Source: Gammaproteobacteria bacterium (GTDB taxonomy: Bacteria; Pseudomonadota; Gammaproteobacteria; Steroidobacterales; Steroidobacteraceae). Taken from it: 64,000 nt of DNA. Made by a program: the position numbers and the translations under genes. The notes beneath the pieces were generated by a model. It did no database searches, had not been told where the DNA came from, and saw nothing but the letters and a program-made list of their open reading frames with translations. The stretch lies in NCBI GenBank assembly GCA_016874235.1, contig VGUJ01000006.1, positions 1 to 64,000 of the forward strand, written 5' to 3'. Shown piece after piece: positions 58,023 to 64,000 of this stretch. The number at the start of each line of letters is the position of its first letter. Within the stretch, counting starts at the first letter, position 1.

Positions 58023-58054
58023 TCTACGCGTCGCGGCAGGGCGTAGAATGCCGC
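58016..58054. repeat. 14-bp perfect inverted repeat spanning both divergent starts
   Basis: GCGGCATTCTACGC (58016-58029) and GCGTAGAATGCCGC (58041-58054) are perfect inverted copies with an 11-base spacer. The left arm contains the smpB start codon (CAT at 58020-58022). The right arm contains ATG 58048, an in-frame alternative start for ratA. Each arm also carries TAGAAT, a -10-like hexamer, pointing outwards. It may be an operator or a shared promoter symmetry. Confidence 0.75.
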
Positions 58055-58056
58055 GT

Positions 58057-58482
58057 ATGCGTGAAGTCACCCGTTCAGCGCTGGTGCCGCTCTCGGCGGA
58101 GAAACTCTACGAGCTCATCATCGATATCGAGCGCTACCCTGATTTCGTTCCCGGCTGCACGCGGGCGCACATCGAGGAGCGAGGCGAGAACGAGGTGATC
58201 GCGACGCTCGGGGTGAAGCGCGGCGGCCTTGATACCGAGTTCACGACGCGCAATACGCTCGAGCCGGGGCGGTCGGTCACGATGCGGCTCGTTCGGGGTC
58301 CGTTTAGCTCCCTCGAGGGCATTTGGACCCTTAAACCACTCGGAGAGGCGGGCTGCGAAGTGACCTTGAGGTTGCGGTTCGAGTTTGCGAATCGGCTCGC
58401 GGGCATGATGCTCGCGCCCGTGTTTGAAGACACGGCTAAATCGTTGGTCGACGCTTTCGTCGCAAGGGCTCGCGCGCGATGA
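58057..58482 (+). CDS. ratA: RatA/COQ10-type START-domain protein
   Basis: A 141-residue polyketide-cyclase/START-like protein. It shows [38 protein letters not shown] near residue 22, and the C-terminal [17 protein letters not shown], as in YfjG/RatA and the eukaryotic Coq10 family, which binds ubiquinone. RatA has also been reported to affect 70S ribosome association in E. coli. The order smpB-ratA-rnfH-bamE is conserved with E. coli. ATG 58057 and 58048 are both possible starts. Confidence 0.92.
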   Translation: MREVTRSALVPLSAEKLYELIIDIERYPDFVPGCTRAHIEERGENEVIATLGVKRGGLDTEFTTRNTLEPGRSVTMRLVRGPFSSLEGIWTLKPLGEAGCEVTLRLRFEFANRLAGMMLAPVFEDTAKSLVDAFVARARAR

Positions 58483-58817
58483 TTCAGTGTGCGTTCGCCA
58501 TGGCCTTTTCTGATTGGCAAGGCGAGTTATCTTTGACCGTGACAAACGGAGCGACCGTCGCGCACGTACTGCAAGCGGCGCGAACTGAGCTCCAGCATCG
58601 AGGCGTGCCGATCGACGATCATTTTTGGGGCGCCGCACCCGTCGGCGTTTTTGGTGAGCGATGCGAGCGAGATCGAGTGGTCTTCGAAGGGGATCGAGTC
58701 GAGCTCTATCGGCCGCTCACCGTCGACCCGAAGCAGGCGAGGCGCGAGCGCGCTCGTCAGTCGCAAACCGAGAAGGGGAGAAATCCGCTCACTGCCAAAC
58801 CGCGGCGAGGAGGCTAG
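58479..58817 (+). CDS. rnfH: RnfH-family ubiquitin-like protein
   Basis: A 112-residue protein with the RnfH (UPF0125) pattern: LSLTVTNGATVAHVLQAA near residue 17, VGVFGERCERDRVVFEGDRVELYRPLTVDPKQARRERA near 55-90, and a basic tail. The fold is ubiquitin-like; the function is not settled. Its ATG overlaps the ratA stop by 4 bases. Confidence 0.92.
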   Translation: MIQCAFAMAFSDWQGELSLTVTNGATVAHVLQAARTELQHRGVPIDDHFWGAAPVGVFGERCERDRVVFEGDRVELYRPLTVDPKQARRERARQSQTEKGRNPLTAKPRRGG

Positions 58818-58828
58818 CTCCGTGGGGT

Positions 58829-59284
58829 TTAGCCGGGAGGCGCCTCGGTGCTTGTCGCGGCCGGAGGACTTGGCGCAGCGGGTGAGCTGGGAGGAGTCGG
58901 CGCGGCGGGTGCCGCGCTCGGATCAGCCGGCACCTCGGTCGGCGCGCCCGCATTTTCGATACGGCTGACTTTGTCGTCGTCGAAAAAAATGGTCAGTCGC
59001 TGACGCGTCACCGCCGAACCATCCCCCATGTTGAGGGTGTAGAGGTAGTCCCAGCGATCTCGATTGAATGCGTCAGGCAGCATCGGTGTGCCAAGCAGGA
59101 ACCGGATTTGAGCGCGCGTCATGCCTTCTTTCACCTGAACGACCTGACGGGCGTCGAGGTAATTGCCTTGCTGGACGGCCATGCGATACACGCAGCCGCT
59201 GAGCAGCAGCGAGCAGCCGAGCAAAAGGGCGCCAATGAACGGAACGGCTGGTGAGCGCGGAGCAGAATGAACCATAATCGACAT
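58829..59284 (-). CDS. bamE: outer-membrane assembly lipoprotein BamE
   Basis: A 151-residue lipoprotein of the Bam complex. Lipobox LLLSGC near residue 30, then VYRMAVQQGNYLDARQVVQVKEGMTRAQIRFLLGTP and WDYLYTL, the SmpA/OmlA core. The last 45 residues form an Ala/Pro tail longer than in E. coli. ATG 59284 is chosen; a longer frame would cross the divergent fur start. Confidence 0.93.
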   Translation of the reverse strand: MSIMVHSAPRSPAVPFIGALLLGCSLLLSGCVYRMAVQQGNYLDARQVVQVKEGMTRAQIRFLLGTPMLPDAFNRDRWDYLYTLNMGDGSAVTRQRLTIFFDDDKVSRIENAGAPTEVPADPSAAPAAPTPPSSPAAPSPPAATSTEAPPG

Positions 59285-59309
59285 TCTAACCGAAAGAGCG
59301 GGTGGCATC

Positions 59310-59747
59310 GTGGAAGGCAACGATCTGCGCAAAGCAGGACTCAAGGTGACGCTTCCGCGCGTCAAGATCCTCGAGATCCTCGAAAACAGCCCCAATCGTC
59401 ATTTGTCGGCGGAGGACATCTATCGCCGGTTGGTGGATTTGCGTGAGGACATCGGACTCGCCACGGTCTACCGCGTGCTGACCCAGTTTGAATCAGCGGG
59501 TCTCGTGACTCGCCACCATTTTGCCGATGGGATGGCGGTGTTCGAGCTAAATGCAGGCCCACACCACGATCACATCTTGTGTCTCGACTGCGGGCATGTC
59601 GAAGAGTTTGTGGATGCCGGGATCGAGGAGCGTCAAAACTCGGTCGCCGAGCGACTCGGGTTTTCGATCAGCGAGCACGCCCTCGTGATTTACGGGCACT
59701 GCCAGCGGACGAGCTGCCCCCATCGCGGGAAGAAGACCGCCGACTGA
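59310..59747 (+). CDS. fur: ferric uptake regulator
   Basis: A 145-residue Fur repressor. The winged helix (LKVTLPRVKILEILENS and LATVYRVLTQFESAGLV) is followed by the metal-binding dimerisation domain with HHDHILCLDCGHVEEF near residue 88 and a C-terminal HCQRTSCPH. Start is GTG 59310, 25 bases from the divergent bamE start, as often seen next to bamE. The last 80 bases overlap recN on the opposite strand. Confidence 0.95.
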   Translation: MEGNDLRKAGLKVTLPRVKILEILENSPNRHLSAEDIYRRLVDLREDIGLATVYRVLTQFESAGLVTRHHFADGMAVFELNAGPHHDHILCLDCGHVEEFVDAGIEERQNSVAERLGFSISEHALVIYGHCQRTSCPHRGKKTAD

Positions 59748-61440
59748 GCATATCGCCTGCCTCCAACATTTCGGCGGCATGCTCTCGGGCTTTACCGGTG
59801 ATCGACACGCCGCCCAGCATTCGAGCGATTTCTTCGATCCGCGAATCGCGCTCGAGCGGCGTGACTTGTGTGCGCGTCGTGCGTCCGTCGCTCATCTTCG
59901 ACACTCTCAGGTGCTGGTTGCCGAGCGCAGCGACTTGCGGCAGGTGCGTCACGCAAAGCACTTGAGCCGACACACCGAGTGCTGCCAATTCGCGACCGAC
60001 GATTTCGGCGACGGCGCCGCCGACACCTGAGTCGACTTCGTCAAAAACCATACACCCGCCGGCGGCGAGATCTTTGATGCGACCGGCCAGTGCCACCTGA
60101 GCGGCGAGTGAGAGGCGGGAGAGCTCGCCGCCGGAGGCCACTTTACCGATGGGCCGCGCCGGTTGCCCCGCATTGGCGGAGACGAGAAACGCGACGTCTT
60201 CCAGACCATTTGCCGAGGTACCGCCGTCGGGTTTATCCACGGCAGACAGTTCGATGTCGAACTTGCCGCCGATCATGCCGAGCTTTTGCATGCGAGCACT
60301 GATCTCGGTGGCGAGCTCCGCGGCGGTCTTGCGACGCTTTTTGGAGAGTTGTGATGCGGCCTCGCACCAGGCGTCGATGGCTGATTTCACGTGCGTGCGT
60401 AGCGCCGAGAGGTTGGCATCGATTTGGTCGAGGCGCATGAGCTCGTCGGAGAGCTCAGTGGCCTTGGCCGGCAGTTCGTCGACGGTGCAGCGGTGCTTGC
60501 GTGCGAGCGACTCGATCGTAGCGAGTCGTTGCTCGAGTACTTCTTGTCGACGTGGGTCAGCTTCGATCGAGTCGAGGTAACGCGTGAGCTCCTGGGCGCC
60601 GTCGGCGATGCGGATGGCTGCCTCCTCGAGCGGGAGCAACAGTGCGTCGAGTTTGGAATCGAACGCGGCGACCTGACGCAGCGCGACCAGCGCGCGTGAC
60701 ACTGCGTGATGCGCATTGTGATCTTCGGCGTCATAAAGAAGATCAAGCGCGCTGCGCGCCGCGTCCGCGAGACGTCCGGAGTTGGCGAGTCGATTGCGCT
60801 CTTCGCTGAGCGAGTGGAGTTCTCCGGGCTTCAGAGACAGCGCGGCGAGTTCGCCGGTCTGATGTCGCAGTAGGTCGAGTCGGGCATCCCGATCGCGAGC
60901 GGCGGCTTCGAGCGATTCGAGGGCGCTCGAGTGCTGGAGGCGCTCGCGGTGCAGTCTCAAGACCTCGGCGGCGAGCGGATCGTGTCCGCCGAACGCATCG
61001 AGGAGTTCTCGTTGAGCGCCGCTCTTAACGAGGCTTTGAAACTCATGTTGCCCGTGAATTTCGGCCAGTGACTCGCCGACGGATCTCAGTGTTTGAAGCG
61101 GCACCTGCTGGCCATTGAGATAGGCGCGTGATTTGCCCTCGCGTGTGAGGACTCGCCGAACGACGAGCTCTTCGTCGATCTCGATGCTTTGTTCTTCGAG
61201 GAGCGACAAGAGAGACTTGGGTGCTGCGCCGATATCGAAGGTGGCGGTGATTTCCGCGCGATCGGCGCCATGACGAATCGCTTCGGCGCCTCCGCGGCCA
61301 CCGACCGCTAGTTGAAGGGCATCGACAAGGATCGACTTGCCCGCACCGGTTTCACCGGTGAGTACGGTGAGCCCGCGCGAAAAGTCGACTTCGACGGCAT
61401 CGATGATCGCGAAGTCTCGGATGTGCAAATGCGAGAGCAT
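59668..61440 (-). CDS. recN: DNA repair protein RecN
   Basis: A 590-residue SMC-like ATPase for double-strand-break repair. Walker A TGETGAGKSILVDAL is near residue 30, the coiled-coil arms occupy about 160-360, and the signature LSLAAQVALA with Walker B MVFDEVDSGVGG is near 470. The final ~25 residues are Ser/Arg/Gly-rich (SRRSSSRDGGSSSAGS) and lie opposite the fur coding end, an extension beyond the usual RecN C-terminus. It starts 11 bases after nadK. Confidence 0.95.
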   Translation of the reverse strand: MLSHLHIRDFAIIDAVEVDFSRGLTVLTGETGAGKSILVDALQLAVGGRGGAEAIRHGADRAEITATFDIGAAPKSLLSLLEEQSIEIDEELVVRRVLTREGKSRAYLNGQQVPLQTLRSVGESLAEIHGQHEFQSLVKSGAQRELLDAFGGHDPLAAEVLRLHRERLQHSSALESLEAAARDRDARLDLLRHQTGELAALSLKPGELHSLSEERNRLANSGRLADAARSALDLLYDAEDHNAHHAVSRALVALRQVAAFDSKLDALLLPLEEAAIRIADGAQELTRYLDSIEADPRRQEVLEQRLATIESLARKHRCTVDELPAKATELSDELMRLDQIDANLSALRTHVKSAIDAWCEAASQLSKKRRKTAAELATEISARMQKLGMIGGKFDIELSAVDKPDGGTSANGLEDVAFLVSANAGQPARPIGKVASGGELSRLSLAAQVALAGRIKDLAAGGCMVFDEVDSGVGGAVAEIVGRELAALGVSAQVLCVTHLPQVAALGNQHLRVSKMSDGRTTRTQVTPLERDSRIEEIARMLGGVSITGKAREHAAEMLEAGDMLSRRSSSRDGGSSSAGSARKSRGRAR

Positions 61441-61451
61441 GGAAGCAGGGT

Positions 61452-62342
61452 TCAGCGCTGCGCGTCGAAACTACGACGGCCCCAGTTGAGCTTGCTGCGC
61501 AGGAGTCGGTAGTAGTCGTAGCCTTCAGGATGCAGCAGCGTGATTCGTGCACCCGCCGTGCGGATGACGAGCGACTCGCCTGGGTTGAGCGGGGCGAGCG
61601 ATCGACCGTCGCAGGCCACCTCCGCAGATGAATCGGGGCGGTCGATGATGCGGATTTCGATGGCGGAGCGTGCCGACACCACGATGGGACGATCAGAAAG
61701 GGTGTGTGGGCAGATCGGCGTGACCACCACGATCTCGAGCGACGGATCGACGATTGGGCCTCCGCAGGAAAGAGCGTAGGCCGTAGAACCGGTGGCGCTG
61801 GCGACGACGAGGCCATCGCCACCGTGACTATTGACGAAATGGCCGTCGATCCAGGTTTCGAAATCGATGAGATGACCGCTTTGTCGCTTTTGAAGGACCA
61901 CGTCGTTGAGAGCAAGGCCGCTGACCGTCGAGCCGGCAGCCGATTTGATCTCAGCACGCAGCAATGGCCGCTCGTCCCGCAGGCACTGGCCCGCGAGGGC
62001 GGCATCGACCGCGCTCAGCATGTCTTCGGGCATGACGTCGGTGAGAAAGCCGAGTCGTCCTCGATTGACACCGAGTAGCGGCGTGCCGTGCTCGGCCACC
62101 AAGCCCGCGGCGTAGAGCAGGGTGCCATCGCCGCCAATGGCGATGATGAGATCGGCCTCGCGGATTAAGGCTGACTCGGACAGAAAACGCGCCTCGACGC
62201 CCTGAAGGCGGTCGCGCTCGTCTTCGGAGGCGAGTGCTTCCAGGCCTCGGGAGGCAAGATGACGGGCGATGAGCGCTGCGCTCTCGGCGACGCGGGTGTC
62301 GGCAAATCGGGTGATGAGCGCGCAGCGGCGAATGTCGGTCAT
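61452..62342 (-). CDS. nadK: NAD kinase
   Basis: A 296-residue ATP-NAD kinase making NADP. The GGDGT motif is in IIAIGGDGTLLYAAGL near residue 68, the NE/D motif in LALNDVVLQKR near 145, and the Gly-rich GDGLVVASATGSTAYALS near 173. ATG 62342 is divergent from hrcA and the gene is upstream of recN in one operon. Confidence 0.95.
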   Translation of the reverse strand: MTDIRRCALITRFADTRVAESAALIARHLASRGLEALASEDERDRLQGVEARFLSESALIREADLIIAIGGDGTLLYAAGLVAEHGTPLLGVNRGRLGFLTDVMPEDMLSAVDAALAGQCLRDERPLLRAEIKSAAGSTVSGLALNDVVLQKRQSGHLIDFETWIDGHFVNSHGGDGLVVASATGSTAYALSCGGPIVDPSLEIVVVTPICPHTLSDRPIVVSARSAIEIRIIDRPDSSAEVACDGRSLAPLNPGESLVIRTAGARITLLHPEGYDYYRLLRSKLNWGRRSFDAQR

Positions 62343-62421
62343 GGGACGGGGTCCGAGGAAAACCTGCGCCGTTTTATCACGTCCCTTGACGCAGTAAAGG
62401 TCCTGTCGTTAGTTTTTGTTC

Positions 62422-63486
62422 ATGGCCCACGAATACGAACTGCTGAATGAGCGCGCCCAGCAGTTGCTGAGGGTTCTGGTCGAGAGTTACATCCGTGAGG
62501 GACAGCCCGTCGGCTCCCGAGCGCTGTCGCGCGACTCGGGGTTGCAGCTGTCCTCGGCCACTATTCGCAACGTCATGGCGGATCTCGAGGAGCTCGGGTT
62601 CGTCGCATCGCCGCACACCTCAGCGGGTCGCATCCCCACGGATCGCGGTTACCGGTTCTTCGTCGATACGTTGCTGCGCTCGAGGCCCCTCGACGAGGCA
62701 GCGGTCGCCGAGGTCCGGCGTCATCTCGATGTCTCGGCGAATGACGATCCGAAGGCCTTGGTCGCCAACGCCTCCCAGTTGCTCTCGAATGTCACGCGCC
62801 TCGCGGGCGTCGTGACGGTGCCGAGACCGTCGGTCGCCTCGATCACCCAGATCGAGTTTGTAGCGCTCTCCGAGAACCGGGTACTCGTGGTGCTCGTGTT
62901 CAACGATCGCGAGGTTCAGAACCGCATCATTCACCTCTCGCGACACCATACGCCCGAGGAACTGCGGCGCGCCGCGCATTATCTCAACGAACAATTGATC
63001 GGCCGGTCGGCCGATGCGGCGCGAGTCGAGATCTTGCGTCAGTTGCAGGAAGCCCGCGAACACATGAACTCGCTGATGCTCGATGCCATCACCATGGCGC
63101 AGCAGGTGTTCGATCAAGGCGGGGCCTCGCAGTCGGCCGGTCTCGATTACATCGTTGCGGGCGAAACCAATCTCATGGGTGCCGCTCAGCTGACCAGTGT
63201 CGAAAAGCTCAAGCGCTTGTTCGAGGCTTTTAATGAAAAGCGCGACTTCCTGCACCTGCTCGATCAGAGTCTGCACGCCGAGGGGGTGCAGATTTTCATT
63301 GGCAAGGAGTCGGGTTATCAGATGCTCGATGACTGTAGCGTCATCACGGCGCCGTACAGCGCGGGTGACGGGGTCATAGGTGTCATTGGGGTCATCGGTC
63401 CGACTCGAATGGCCTACGAGCGGGTCATTCCCATTGTCGACGTGACGGCCCGACTGCTCGGTTCAGCCCTCAACGCCCGACGTTGA
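62422..63486 (+). CDS. hrcA: heat-shock repressor HrcA
   Basis: A 354-residue repressor of groE/dnaK-type operons. The N-terminal winged helix (LLRVLVESYIREGQPVGSRALS and SSATIRNVMADLEELGFV) is followed by the long ligand or dimer domain with AGVVTVPRPSVASITQIEFV and GPTRMAYERVIPIVDVTARLL at the end. ATG 62422 is preferred to an upstream TTG. No CIRCE repeat is visible before it or before grpE, so its operators must lie elsewhere. Confidence 0.95.
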   Translation: MAHEYELLNERAQQLLRVLVESYIREGQPVGSRALSRDSGLQLSSATIRNVMADLEELGFVASPHTSAGRIPTDRGYRFFVDTLLRSRPLDEAAVAEVRRHLDVSANDDPKALVANASQLLSNVTRLAGVVTVPRPSVASITQIEFVALSENRVLVVLVFNDREVQNRIIHLSRHHTPEELRRAAHYLNEQLIGRSADAARVEILRQLQEAREHMNSLMLDAITMAQQVFDQGGASQSAGLDYIVAGETNLMGAAQLTSVEKLKRLFEAFNEKRDFLHLLDQSLHAEGVQIFIGKESGYQMLDDCSVITAPYSAGDGVIGVIGVIGPTRMAYERVIPIVDVTARLLGSALNARR

Positions 63487-63489
63487 CCC

Positions 63490-63518
63490 CTTGATTTGCG
63501 GGGGGAGACCCCCTATAT
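63490..63518 (+). promoter_or_regulatory. sigma-32-type heat-shock promoter for grpE
   Basis: CTTGATT (63490-63496) and CCCCTATAT (63510-63518) with a 13-base spacer match the heat-shock consensus CTTGAAA-N13-17-CCCCATNT closely. It lies directly after the hrcA stop and about 80 bases before the grpE ATG. This suggests grpE is driven by RpoH separately from hrcA. Confidence 0.7.
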
Positions 63519-63533
63519 CGCCCTTCGGGCGAT
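63517..63533 (+). other. short hairpin in the grpE leader
   Basis: ATCGCCC-TTC-GGGCGAT forms a perfect 7-bp stem with a 3-base loop immediately after the heat-shock -10 region, near the predicted transcript start. No T run follows, so it is not a normal terminator. It may stabilise the 5' end of the mRNA. Confidence 0.45.
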
Positions 63534-63597
63534 GCCGGACATTGTTCGGTCTCAGCCTCCGGTAGCTTAGGCAACTTACTGTTTTGAAGGGCTTTAA

Positions 63598-64000
63598 ATG
63601 GGTCAAAACCCGGAAAACGAGTCGTTTACGCCGTTTGCGGGCCCGGAAGGGACGTCGGAGCTCGAAACGTTGCGGCAGGCTATGGCCGCCGCCGAGGCCC
63701 AGGCTCAGGCTGCGCGCGATCAGGCGCTGCGTGCCTTGGCTGAGCTCGAGAACGTGCGCAAGCGGGCGCAGCGCGACGTCGAAAACGCGCATCGGTTTGC
63801 ACTCGAAAAATTCGCGCAAGAATTACTGCCCGTCAAAGATAGTCTCGATCTTGCCATCGAGAGTGCGGGTCGGGCCGATGCCGCGGCGCTTGTCGAGGGG
63901 CAGGCGGCCACCCAGCGCCTGCTCGGTAAAGCGCTCGAGCGGGGTGGCATCGTCGAGATCAACCCCGTGGGCGAACCGTTTGATGCGAATCTGCATGAGG
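63598..64000 (+). CDS. grpE: nucleotide exchange factor GrpE, N-terminal part
   Basis: An open frame starts with ATG 63598 and runs off the right edge. The 134 visible residues begin MGQNPENESFTPFAGPEG. They then form a long heptad-rich helix (ELETLRQAMAAAEAQAQAA and ALRALAELENVRKRAQRDV), followed by FAQELLPVKDSLDLAIES, the GrpE dimer and DnaK-binding core. GrpE releases ADP from DnaK. The C-terminal beta domain is outside the window. dnaK and dnaJ would be expected next. Confidence 0.95.
   Translation, partial: MGQNPENESFTPFAGPEGTSELETLRQAMAAAEAQAQAARDQALRALAELENVRKRAQRDVENAHRFALEKFAQELLPVKDSLDLAIESAGRADAAALVEGQAATQRLLGKALERGGIVEINPVGEPFDANLHE

Noticed and set aside
59250-59309. Fur box in the bamE-fur intergenic region
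   Set aside because: The AT-rich stretch here does not match GATAATGATAATCATTATC well enough to claim autoregulation.
62343-62421. CIRCE operator before hrcA
   Set aside because: No TTAGCACTC/GAGTGCTAA inverted repeat is present.
62620-63276. 218-residue minus-strand open frame opposite hrcA
   Set aside because: Shadow frame of a highly conserved repressor gene.

Overview
The window reads as chromosome of a gammaproteobacterium of moderately high GC. Several gene neighbourhoods are the same as in enteric and pseudomonad genomes: ssrA-smpB-ratA-rnfH-bamE-(fur)-recN-nadK-(hrcA)-grpE at the right end, ffs-dnaX-ybaB-recR, divergent rsgA/orn, and divergent ppsA/ppsR. No rRNA, insertion sequence, integrase, phage gene or CRISPR array was seen. 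Genes are packed very tightly, with many 1-26 bp overlaps and two long convergent overlaps (72 and 80 bp), and no gene-free stretch exceeds about 150 bases.

Layout. 0-1.6 kb: start of a GcvR-like ACT protein, dapA, a small lipoprotein and tRNA-Ser(GGA). 1.6-8 kb: a class III nucleotide cyclase, an HD-type protein, glgA and glgC (glycogen synthesis), and an aquaporin fused to a cyclic-nucleotide-binding (CNB) domain. 8-27.7 kb: one apparently continuous co-directional gene string. It begins with a GH63 glucosidase and a short-chain dehydrogenase and ends with glgB (glycogen branching enzyme). Between these lies a complete-looking electron-transfer module: a cytosolic FAD/NAD(P) + 2xCNB + four-[4Fe-4S] fusion, a di-heme b membrane protein, an FHA domain joined through one membrane segment to a ten-heme cytochrome c, a lipoprotein with two HbpS/GlcG domains, a probable outer-membrane beta barrel, a 1255-residue ten-heme cytochrome with a C-terminal LVIVD propeller, and a c554-like cytochrome. 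27.7-41 kb: housekeeping genes (SRP RNA, dnaX, ybaB, recR, rsgA, orn, a PLP dehydratase, ppsA/ppsR, a DUF1249 protein, prc, an M28 peptidase, small membrane proteins).

41-51.7 kb: an F420 cofactor operon, uncommon in Gammaproteobacteria. It holds a Gfo/Idh oxidoreductase, aguB, a CobW GTPase, a glycerate 2-kinase-like protein, npdG, cofE, cofD and a single 979-residue CofC-CofG-CofH fusion. A luciferase-like (probably F420-dependent) oxidoreductase converges on its end. 51.8-57 kb: a TerB/DUF697 protein, a LuxR-type response regulator, an orphan ModA, an S66 carboxypeptidase, a DUF2889 protein and a nitroreductase. 57-64 kb: tmRNA and the conserved block ending in a heat-shock-type promoter and the start of grpE.

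The best candidate for an undescribed system is the 10.8-25.5 kb module. Its domain order suggests a route NAD(P)H - FAD/FeS - heme b - periplasmic c hemes - outer membrane, with signal-sensing domains (CNB, FHA) built into the electron carriers and glycogen enzymes at both ends of the same gene string. A nucleotide cyclase and a second CNB protein lie within 10 kb. The direction of electron flow, the terminal substrate and the ligand of the CNB domains cannot be read from the sequence.
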